NCBI GenBank assembly: GCA_024693845.1
Contig: JAILKJ010000063.1
Span: forward strand, 21,407 to 85,406
DNA length: 64,000 bases
Direction: 5' to 3'
Source: Lachnospiraceae bacterium
GTDB taxonomy: Bacteria > Bacillota > Clostridia > Lachnospirales > Lachnospiraceae
The notes under the pieces were generated by a model, which was not told the DNA's origin, did no database searches, and saw only the letters and a list, made by a program, of their open reading frames with translations. This document shows positions 1 through 7,791 of this stretch, in pieces; positions within the stretch are counted from its first letter, which is position 1; every line of letters starts with the position of its first letter. A program made the translations under genes and the position numbers.

Positions 1-651
1 TGATCCGTCAGCATATCCGCTGCGAAGAACAAGTCCGTCTGACAGGATCGCCATCTTATCCAGCATTCGCATGGAAAAGAAAATGCCTTCACCTGAATGT
101 CTCTCGGGACAGGTTGTGAACTTCCCTTTATATAATTCCGCAACTGCATCTGATAAACGCGGGTTGCGGTAGCCATACTTTTTCAACTCCGGCGTGATCT
201 TTTTAAAAATCCCGATCCCATCATCTGCCATAAGGATCCTGGTATAAAGACAACAACGCCAAATATCAACTGTCACCGTTGTACCGCCGGAATGCTCCAG
301 TGCATTGTTCAGCATTTCCGGAAGTACATATTGCCAGATCCTTTGAGCAGACTCATATTCGGAAAACATCGGAAGAAAATCTTCATACACCACTTCATCC
401 TCATAATCTGTGATATCGTCTATGTCGTAGGAAAATGTTTCCTTCCGAAAGACCAGGCTGTAACCACATGCTTTGTCGGCATCTGCTATGATATGTTTTT
501 CTTTTAATTCAGAATCCACATACCGCTTTACACTGGTAGCGGATATGCCGAAGGCGTCCGAAACCTTCCCTATCATCGCTGCATCATCCTCATCAACCTT
601 ACGAAGCAGATATCGTTTGATCTCATTTCTCTTATTATCAGTAAAAGACAT
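1..651 (-). CDS. HTH plus GHKL-ATPase domain protein, 3' end cut by window edge
   Basis: This gene is absent from the ORF track because it runs off the left edge; 217 codons are open. Residues 1-50 look like a winged-helix/HTH (AFGISATSVKRYV). Residues 105-205 carry GHKL ATPase signatures: an N-box (PEMLNNALEH), a G1 box (MADDGIGIF, about 142) and a G2 box (HSGEGI, about 185). Proteins with this order often end in a STAS-like DUF4325 domain, which would lie outside the window. The ATG at 651 is chosen because GGAGG lies 7 nt upstream; an in-frame ATG at 657 would leave only 1 nt. The likely role is a regulatory ATPase that binds DNA. No histidine phosphoacceptor is visible, so it is not a classical kinase. 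The substrate is unknown. Confidence 0.75.
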   Translation of the reverse strand, partial: MSFTDNKRNEIKRYLLRKVDEDDAAMIGKVSDAFGISATSVKRYVDSELKEKHIIADADKACGYSLVFRKETFSYDIDDITDYEDEVVYEDFLPMFSEYESAQRIWQYVLPEMLNNALEHSGGTTVTVDIWRCCLYTRILMADDGIGIFKKITPELKKYGYRNPRLSDAVAELYKGKFTTCPERHSGEGIFFSMRMLDKMAILSDGLVLRSGYADGS

Positions 652-764
652 TGTCATCCCTCCGATCACACAAAACGATTTCAACTATACGTTTAATATT
701 TTATACTATAATCTTCCACTATACAACTATAAAAGATCATCTAAGCATTCGTCCGTAAAAGTGA

Positions 765-794
765 TTGTAGAATAGCCTCTCCATAGTATATAAT
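765..794 (+). promoter_or_regulatory. Probable sigma-A promoter of HD-GYP gene
   Basis: TTGTAG and TATAAT are separated by 18 bp, 22 bp upstream of the ATG at 817. The rest of the 652-816 gap is AT-rich, with three ACTATA copies near 700-732 that may belong to the divergent gene's promoter. Confidence 0.5.
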
Positions 795-816
795 CAAATC
801 AACGGGGAGGACGATT

Positions 817-2085
817 ATGAGTTTCTATTTCGCCACGATCATCCTAACTGAATTACTGATGCTGGCCATGACCATCCACGTGGTGGGCTACTCCGGCTTT
901 GAGAGGACGCAAAAGGATTGGTTTGTTCTGACCTTCCTTTGTATCATGATGTGTGCCGCCGAGGAATATGCGGTTCACTGCGGCCTTTATGATGTTTCCC
1001 TTTCCAAGATGCTTACGGTCCTGACTGTGATCCAGTTTTCCACGGCGCCGGTTCTTGCCATGCTGTTTACGGGTGCCCTGGGACTGCGCCATCAGGCTAA
1101 GATCGCAGGCATTTATTTTGCCGTAAATCTGGCTGTGGAGGCCATTGCAGCCCCCTTCGGCCTGATCTTTTATTTCAATGAATCCGGTTATTTCCGGGGC
1201 CAGTATTTCCTCACCTACGAATTCTTCTATGTCATCAGCCTGATCTATCTGATCGTGGGCATGAGCATTGCCGGCAAAAAATTCCGCCACAGGGATCTGG
1301 GCACCATCATCATGATCCTGGTGATCCTGGTGGCCGGTATCATTCCCATGACATTTTTCAAGCTCAACATCACCTATGTCGCCATCGCCATCGGGGCGAG
1401 CCTTTGCTATATCTACTACAATGACTTAAACCAGGAGGACACCCTTTCCGACCTTGTCTCCAATCAGGAAAAAATGTCCCGGATGCAGGAACACATCATC
1501 TCGGGTATGGCCAACCTCATCGAGAGCCGCGACACGGAGACGGGTGAGCACATCGCCCGTACCAGCGCCTATGTAAAAATGCTGGCCGAGTACGCCCGCG
1601 ATGACGGGGTCTACGCAGACGAGATCTCCGATCGTTTCATCGATCTGATGTACACTCTGGCTCCCATGCATGACGTGGGCAAGATCGTGGTTCCCGACCA
1701 TATCCTGAAAAAGCCCGGGAAGCTGACGGATGAGGAGTTCGATCAGATGAAGCAGCATGCCGCTGCCGGCGGAAAGGTTGTAAGAAATGTATTAAACGGC
1801 ATTACCGAGGAGGAGTTTTTATCCTTTGCATCGGATATCGCAACCTATCATCATGAGAAATGGGACGGTTCGGGATACCCCACGGGCAAGAAGGGCGAAG
1901 AGATCCCCTTAAGTGCCAGGATCATGGCCATCGCGGATGTGTTTGATGCACTGATCTCAGAAAGGTGTTATAAAAAGGCCCTTCCCGTAGAAAAGGCCCT
2001 TTCCATCATAGAAGAGGGAGCGGGTGCGCATTTCGATCCGCAGCTTGCTGCCGTCTTTTTGAACCACAGATCGGATTTCGTCTAG
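817..2085 (+). CDS. Membrane-anchored HD-GYP domain phosphodiesterase
   Basis: This is a 422-aa protein. The first ~205 residues are hydrophobic, with about seven predicted membrane segments. A cytoplasmic HD-GYP domain follows (about 225-415). The metal-binding set is complete: HIARTSAYV, HDVGK at 285-289, HHEKWDGSGYP from 345, and IADVFDAL. HD-GYP proteins hydrolyse cyclic di-GMP or related cyclic dinucleotides. The 7TM-like sensor half suggests a membrane or envelope signal, but the ligand is unknown. GGGGAGG lies 6 nt before the ATG. The gene is convergent with feoAB and its stop codon overlaps the feoAB stop. Confidence 0.9.
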   Translation: MSFYFATIILTELLMLAMTIHVVGYSGFERTQKDWFVLTFLCIMMCAAEEYAVHCGLYDVSLSKMLTVLTVIQFSTAPVLAMLFTGALGLRHQAKIAGIYFAVNLAVEAIAAPFGLIFYFNESGYFRGQYFLTYEFFYVISLIYLIVGMSIAGKKFRHRDLGTIIMILVILVAGIIPMTFFKLNITYVAIAIGASLCYIYYNDLNQEDTLSDLVSNQEKMSRMQEHIISGMANLIESRDTETGEHIARTSAYVKMLAEYARDDGVYADEISDRFIDLMYTLAPMHDVGKIVVPDHILKKPGKLTDEEFDQMKQHAAAGGKVVRNVLNGITEEEFLSFASDIATYHHEKWDGSGYPTGKKGEEIPLSARIMAIADVFDALISERCYKKALPVEKALSIIEEGAGAHFDPQLAAVFLNHRSDFV

Positions 2086-4472
2086 AATATCCCGCTCAAC
2101 AGATTGATAAGAGAGACCGTGATAAACGCGGCGATCCAGGCTATGGCGCACTGCAGGAAGACAACCAGCAGTGCCCATTTTTTTCCCAGCTCCCGTTTGA
2201 CGGATGCGATGGTTGCCACGCAGGGGGTATAGAGAAGGCTGAACACCAGCAGGCCCGCTCCGCAGGCTGTGGAAAACAGGGTCTCGATGCCTTCGGTTCC
2301 GTTGAAAAGTACCTGCAGGGTGGAGACTACGCTTTCCTTGGCCAAAAAGCCCGTGATCAGCGCTGTCACGATCCTCCAGTCATCAAAGCCCATGGGCTTA
2401 AACAGCGGCGCCGCAATGCCGGCTACCGCAGCCAGGATGCTGTTTTCCGCACTTTTTACCATTTCAAACTGCAGACTGAAGGTCTTCAAGAACCAGATCA
2501 CGATAGTGGCCATGAAGATGACGGTGAAGGCTCTCTGAAGAAAATCGGCTGCCTTTTCCCAAAGCAGCAGGAGAACATTTTTGGCTCCCGGCATTCTGTA
2601 ATTCGGGAGCTCCATAACGAAGGGCACCGCCTCACCTTTGAAGGCAACCCGCTTGGCGATCTTGGCCGTGATCACACCGATGAGGATCCCCGTCAGATAC
2701 AGGATCAGCATCACAAGTCCGCCTTTTCCCGGGAAAAATGCCGCCGCAAAAAAAGCGTAGATCGGGATCTTTGCGCTGCAGCTCATGAAGGGCACCATCA
2801 GGATCGTCAGCTTTCTGTCCCGCTCGGAGGGCAGGGTGCGGCTTGCCATAACGCCGGGAACACTGCATCCGAAGCCGATGAGCATGGGTACGATGCTCCG
2901 TCCCGAAAGGCCGATGCGCCGCAGGAACTTATCCATCACAAAGGCCACTCTGGCCATATATCCCGTATCTTCCAGCAGTGACAGGAAGAAGAAAAGTACA
3001 AGCACAATGGGAAGGAAGCTGATGACCGAGCCCACTCCCTCAAAGATACCGTCCATGACCAAAGAACGCAGTGCCGCGTTCACATGGCCGGCGGAAAGCA
3101 GGCCGTCAACGGAGTTTGAAAGGAAGGCGATCATTTTTTCCAAAATGCCCTGCAGGAAGGGGCCGATGAGATGGAAAGTCATGAAAAAGATCAGGGCCAT
3201 GATGGCGATGAACATGGGGATGGCCGTAAAGCGCCCCGTCAGTACCCGGTCGATCTTCTCGCTGCGGATCCGCTCCTTACTCTCGCCGGGACGTACCACG
3301 GTCTGGCGGACCAGCTTCTTGATAAAGGAAAAACGCATATCCGCAATGGCGGCGGCGCGATCCATGCCGCGCTCCTGCTCCATCTGCAAAACGATATGCT
3401 CGATCATTTCTTTTTCGTTATCCGAAAGAGCCAGAGCTTCTATGACTCTTTCATCATTCTCGATCACCTTGTTGGCGGCGAAGCGCAGGGGGATGCCTGC
3501 CTTGGCGGCGTGATCTTCGATCAGGTGCATGATGCCGTGGATGGCTCTGTGGACGGCACCGCCGTTTTCATCCGCATCGCAGAAATCCTGCCGGCCGGGA
3601 CTTTCCTGATACTTGGCTACGTGAAGGGCATGGTCGATGAGCTCGTCCACGCCTTCGTTTTTGGCCGCGGAAATGGGAACCACGGGGATCCCCAGCAGGG
3701 ACTCCATGCGGTTGATGCGTACCGAACCGCCGTTGCCCCGCAGCTCATCCATCATGTTCAGGGCCAGCACCATGGGGATGTCCAGCTCGATGAGCTGCAT
3801 GGTCAGATAGAGGTTGCGTTCGATATTGGTGGCATCCACGATGTTGATGATGCCCTTGGGCTTCTCACCCAGGATATACTCTCTGGATACGATCTCTTCG
3901 TCGGTATAAGGCGAAAGGGAATAAATACCGGGAAGGTCCACCACCTCCGTTTTGGGATGCTTGAGGATGGCGCCGCTCTTGCGGTCCACGGTCACTCCCG
4001 GAAAATTGCCCACATGCTGGTTTGAACCGGTAAGCTGGTTAAACAGGGTGGTCTTGCCGCTGTTCTGGTTTCCCGCAAGGGCAAAGCTTAAAACGGTGTC
4101 CTCGGGAAGGGGTTTTTCCGCCCTGTGGTCATGGTAGATACCGCCCTCACCAAGTCCCGGGTGAGGGATGGGCGCATAGTCCTTGGGCTCTTTTTTGCCG
4201 CTGTCGGGCTTGCTGTCAACTACTTCCGGCTGAGTCTTCTCTTCTGCCGGGGTGATATGGATCTGCTGGGCATCCGATAGCCGTAGCGTCAGCTCATAGT
4301 CGTGAACCTTAAGCTCCATGGGATCTCCCAGGGGAGCGAATTTCACAAGGGTCACTTCTGTTCCCGGGATCAGACCCATATCCAAAAAATGCTGGCGGAG
4401 GGCTCCCTGACCACCCACATGGGTGATCAGGCCGCTTTCTCCGATCTTTAAATCTCTTACTGTTGCTTCCAT
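2082..4472 (-). CDS. feoB: Ferrous iron transporter, FeoA-FeoB fusion
   Basis: This 796-aa protein imports Fe2+ across the cytoplasmic membrane. Residues 1-74 form a FeoA (SH3-like) domain. A histidine-containing linker follows, then a GTPase domain with P-loop GNQNSGKT (134-141), DLPG (179-182) and NMMD. The C-terminal half is the multi-span FeoB permease with Gate/nucleoside-recognition repeats, including GFGCSVPGVMASRTL. Many bacteria encode FeoA separately; here it is fused in frame. The P-loop has Gln where many FeoB have Pro (GNPNSGKT). It is the last gene of a minus-strand run behind two LRR surface proteins and a small membrane protein, 12 bp from the latter. Confidence 0.95.
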   Translation of the reverse strand: MEATVRDLKIGESGLITHVGGQGALRQHFLDMGLIPGTEVTLVKFAPLGDPMELKVHDYELTLRLSDAQQIHITPAEEKTQPEVVDSKPDSGKKEPKDYAPIPHPGLGEGGIYHDHRAEKPLPEDTVLSFALAGNQNSGKTTLFNQLTGSNQHVGNFPGVTVDRKSGAILKHPKTEVVDLPGIYSLSPYTDEEIVSREYILGEKPKGIINIVDATNIERNLYLTMQLIELDIPMVLALNMMDELRGNGGSVRINRMESLLGIPVVPISAAKNEGVDELIDHALHVAKYQESPGRQDFCDADENGGAVHRAIHGIMHLIEDHAAKAGIPLRFAANKVIENDERVIEALALSDNEKEMIEHIVLQMEQERGMDRAAAIADMRFSFIKKLVRQTVVRPGESKERIRSEKIDRVLTGRFTAIPMFIAIMALIFFMTFHLIGPFLQGILEKMIAFLSNSVDGLLSAGHVNAALRSLVMDGIFEGVGSVISFLPIVLVLFFFLSLLEDTGYMARVAFVMDKFLRRIGLSGRSIVPMLIGFGCSVPGVMASRTLPSERDRKLTILMVPFMSCSAKIPIYAFFAAAFFPGKGGLVMLILYLTGILIGVITAKIAKRVAFKGEAVPFVMELPNYRMPGAKNVLLLLWEKAADFLQRAFTVIFMATIVIWFLKTFSLQFEMVKSAENSILAAVAGIAAPLFKPMGFDDWRIVTALITGFLAKESVVSTLQVLFNGTEGIETLFSTACGAGLLVFSLLYTPCVATIASVKRELGKKWALLVVFLQCAIAWIAAFITVSLINLLSGIF

Positions 4473-4484
4473 GACTGCTCCTGT

Positions 4485-4760
4485 TTACTGGCCAAAGGCA
4501 AAGATCGCTGCGGTATAGAACAGGATGATGATCCCGGTCGCTATCAGATCCAGGATGCTCAGTACCTTTATGATCTTCTCTTCCTTGCCGAATTTCTGCC
4601 CTATGAAGAAAAAGGCAAAACCCGCAAAGCCCAGCAGGGTTGTGATATTGATCAGCCATTGGATCGATGCGCCGTCACCGGGCATCACCATCAGGGTGAT
4701 CGCCAGCGGCGCCGCTATTACGGGCAACAGTTTCAGAAGGATCATAAGTGTTTTTTTCAT
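4485..4760 (-). CDS. Small three-helix membrane protein upstream of feoAB
   Basis: This is a 91-aa protein with about three hydrophobic segments (residues 8-24, 34-53, 68-88) and a short basic loop (GQKFGKEEKI). I do not recognise a family. It starts 18 bp after the stop of the LRR protein gene, with AAAGG upstream, and ends 12 bp before feoAB. It is therefore probably co-transcribed with both. Being small and just upstream of FeoB, it could be an accessory subunit analogous in position to FeoC, but it has no winged-helix or Fe-S motif. That role is inference only. Confidence 0.7.
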   Translation of the reverse strand: MKKTLMILLKLLPVIAAPLAITLMVMPGDGASIQWLINITTLLGFAGFAFFFIGQKFGKEEKIIKVLSILDLIATGIIILFYTAAIFAFGQ

Positions 4761-4778
4761 TTCAGTTCTGCCTTTCTA

Positions 4779-7769
4779 TTACAGATTTTTCAATTTAATA
4801 CTTTTACTCAGGCCCTTTTTGCGGAACCAGGCCAGGTATTTCTTCTTCATCTTCTTAGGCACCTTGATGATAACGCCCTTCTTAAGGCCCTTGAAGGCGC
4901 CACTGCCGATGGAAGAGAGCTTCAGTTTCTTGCTCTTGATCTTCAGTACCTTTGCCTTACTGCCGCGGAAGGCGTTTTTACCGATCTTCGTAATGTTCAC
5001 GGAAAGGGTAATGCTGGTTGCCTTGGAATTCTTGAAGGCGTTATCCGCAATGGCTGTTACCTTGTAGGTCACATTGCCGACCTTGACGGTAGCGGGAACC
5101 GTAATGCTCTTGGCCTTCTTATCCGCCACATTCTGGTAAGTTACCGTGGGCGCCTTGCTGTCGGAGGAGCTGACTTTGTAAACTGCTTTGGGATCACTGG
5201 TGGTAGCAGGATCCAGCTTCGTTCCCTTGGGAGCGGGTGTGTCGGCTTTCTGCGTGGTTCCGCCTCCTGCGGGTTCGTCTTTTTCTTTGCCGCCGGAGGA
5301 AGTATTGCCGCCCGGCTGGGGTTTATCGACGGGATCTTCGACAGGATCATCCTCTGTCTTCATAAGGAACAGGCCTTCCCGACCGGTTCCGGTCCATTTG
5401 GTCCCGTTCCACAGGAAGCTGTCTGCCGCACCGTAACCGATGTAAGCATTATTAACAACGCTTCCGTTATTGGTCATGATCGGGGTCTTCTCCGGATAGT
5501 AATTCTTGGTCATCACCAAAGGCATGTTATAATCCGCAGTGGAATCCTCTGCGTAAGAAAGGGTGATCGTTCCATTATTGACACACTCCGTTTCCTGACC
5601 GAAGGCGATCCCCACGCCCGATCTGGCGTTATTTACGTTGATCTCTCCGGAAGGTCCGTTGACCAGCCTGCCTCTTTGCGCTGTATCGTAGGATTTTTGT
5701 GTATTATTGCAATCTTCGGGATCAAAAAACATCCGATCCACAAACATGCCAAGTCCGCCATAATTGTTCAGGATAAACTTATTGTTATTGATCCATTCAC
5801 CCTCATAGACCTGGATGCCGCCGCCGCGGGAGGAAAAGGAGGTGTACTCGGAAGATCCCTGACAGGGGTATTTGCCGTTTTTGTTTGTTACACGGATCAC
5901 ACCTTCATTAACAAGACTTGCATACCGGACAGCAAAAGCATAACTGCCATTATAGATGGTATTATCGGATTCCTTAGTGGTAAGACTGATGGTTCCGTTG
6001 TTTAGGAAAGGATGCTGCAGGCCCCGATCATGCTGATACACGGAGCTGCTTCCTTCCATCGAAAGCTTTACATTATCGCCGAAGGTCATGATCCCGTTGT
6101 TTCGGAAACCGACATATCGCATATCTCCCATAGTACTCGGCGATTCCGAATACTCATTCTGAAGACGCCACATTCCGTACTGCATATCCATATAGAACTC
6201 ACCGAAGCTTCCCGTTATCTTCCCGCATCCGGCATTGAAGAGCACCTGATGTACACTCAGTCTTCGCCGATAGGAGTAGTCCCTTGTTCTGTCAAAATCC
6301 GCTTTGTCGGCAAAAGTGATGGTTCCATGGTTATACAGGTAATCACAATCGAGCAGGGAGCTATTATCAACGTTGATCGTTGCCTGAGGCTGAACTGCTA
6401 TGCTGGCATACCTCAGCTCCGCTTTATTCTTGAGAATCAGACTGCCGCCATCCTGAATGGTGATGGGCATATTGAGCATCTCCCAGTTCACGCCGCAGGA
6501 CATGCAAACCGAATCAAAGGTAAGGGTAGCTCCGTTTTGTACAATAATAAAATCGCTTTCTCCGGGCTGCGATGACTTATAGCCCGGGAAACTTGCCACG
6601 CCGGTCTCCGAATTGTAAGAACATTTTTTATATTGATCACCTATACTATCAACGATCTGCTTGGTTTCCTGCGCTGTCAGCATAACATTTCCTTTTACGA
6701 TAACAAAGGATGTGTTCTGATCCAGCAAGGCAGTGATAAAGCCTTCCGCCGTTGTGACAACAACGGGGGGATTCTCATAATCTCCCGCCGAATTATTTCC
6801 ATCGTAATTCCACGGATAATATATATTGTCACTGATATTCTTATCACCCCGGTAAGATGTTTCCTGTTCATTCACAAATACCGGATGCAGATTAAGCGGT
6901 TGATCAACCACATAGTTATTTGTGATCTTAGTATTATCCTGATCTTCATAATAGGAAAGCGCATAACCCGGGGACGTGATATGCCGGTTGTCATATCCCA
7001 CTTGATAATTCAATACACTCTCGGGAAGTCTAATGTCCCCGTCCGGTCTGCTTTCAACGATTCCCGGTTCATCATACTTACCCGCCTTAGTGATAAAGGG
7101 ATCCGGAAGCTCCGGTGATTCGTGATCGCCCTGTTCAAAGGATATAGTGTAGAGCTTTAATTCACACAAGCCACTGGCACCTGTCTTTACTTCCTTTCGC
7201 GTAGGTGTATTGTCATAACAAACGATATCATTGTAGACCTGTGTCTCCGCAGCTTCATAAAGGAAATAGTAGCCGTTAACAAAATATCCGTCATTACTCA
7301 AATAGTCTTTACTGATCGTATAGACGCCCGGCTCCGCGGTTGACTCAACAAAGGAAACGAATCTGTGATCATTATCCTCTCCCAGCGCCTGAACCTCTGT
7401 TAATGTTTTATAGTTATTATCCCGCGTTTCCTTGCTGTAATAAAACTGTGCTCCGCTAAATGGTTTATCATCCAAAGTAATGTAAACGCCTACCAGATTA
7501 TTCGCACTCAGCGTTTCAACAAATTCAGCATCCGGCACATTCTCAGCCGAGAGCGCTTCCACATCTGCTTCAAATACCTCATCCGCTTCAGCGGTCTCTT
7601 CCGTTTCGACCGCCTCCACTGCTTCATTCAAGGAAACGCTGACTCCAATGGTCTCCTTGCTCTGCTCAGTCTCCTCGGCAAGAACGCCTGCCGGTGCGAT
7701 CGCCGTTACTGTCAGTGCAAGGCTCATAAATACGGCCAGCATTTTTCCTAAATCTCTTGTTATCCTCAT
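4779..7769 (-). CDS. Secreted BspA-like surface protein with beta-helix-like region
   Basis: This 996-aa protein has a signal peptide (residues 1-31, ending near PAGVLA). Regularly spaced short strands of the type N-x-GTITF or NNGTISL in about 330-780 suggest a right-handed beta-helix, as in adhesins. A Gly/Pro/Lys-rich linker (about 800-860) follows. The C-terminal ~110 residues are BspA-type leucine-rich repeats (AFKNSKATSITL, IGKNAFRGSKAKV). The very end is strongly basic, with no LPxTG, which may favour non-covalent binding to the wall. A related C-terminal cassette is present in the upstream neighbour. It probably acts in adhesion or glycan contact at the cell surface. AAGGGGG precedes the ATG. 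Confidence 0.85.
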   Translation of the reverse strand: MRITRDLGKMLAVFMSLALTVTAIAPAGVLAEETEQSKETIGVSVSLNEAVEAVETEETAEADEVFEADVEALSAENVPDAEFVETLSANNLVGVYITLDDKPFSGAQFYYSKETRDNNYKTLTEVQALGEDNDHRFVSFVESTAEPGVYTISKDYLSNDGYFVNGYYFLYEAAETQVYNDIVCYDNTPTRKEVKTGASGLCELKLYTISFEQGDHESPELPDPFITKAGKYDEPGIVESRPDGDIRLPESVLNYQVGYDNRHITSPGYALSYYEDQDNTKITNNYVVDQPLNLHPVFVNEQETSYRGDKNISDNIYYPWNYDGNNSAGDYENPPVVVTTAEGFITALLDQNTSFVIVKGNVMLTAQETKQIVDSIGDQYKKCSYNSETGVASFPGYKSSQPGESDFIIVQNGATLTFDSVCMSCGVNWEMLNMPITIQDGGSLILKNKAELRYASIAVQPQATINVDNSSLLDCDYLYNHGTITFADKADFDRTRDYSYRRRLSVHQVLFNAGCGKITGSFGEFYMDMQYGMWRLQNEYSESPSTMGDMRYVGFRNNGIMTFGDNVKLSMEGSSSVYQHDRGLQHPFLNNGTISLTTKESDNTIYNGSYAFAVRYASLVNEGVIRVTNKNGKYPCQGSSEYTSFSSRGGGIQVYEGEWINNNKFILNNYGGLGMFVDRMFFDPEDCNNTQKSYDTAQRGRLVNGPSGEINVNNARSGVGIAFGQETECVNNGTITLSYAEDSTADYNMPLVMTKNYYPEKTPIMTNNGSVVNNAYIGYGAADSFLWNGTKWTGTGREGLFLMKTEDDPVEDPVDKPQPGGNTSSGGKEKDEPAGGGTTQKADTPAPKGTKLDPATTSDPKAVYKVSSSDSKAPTVTYQNVADKKAKSITVPATVKVGNVTYKVTAIADNAFKNSKATSITLSVNITKIGKNAFRGSKAKVLKIKSKKLKLSSIGSGAFKGLKKGVIIKVPKKMKKKYLAWFRKKGLSKSIKLKNL

Positions 7770-7791
7770 TTATTTATCCCCCTTTGATGGT

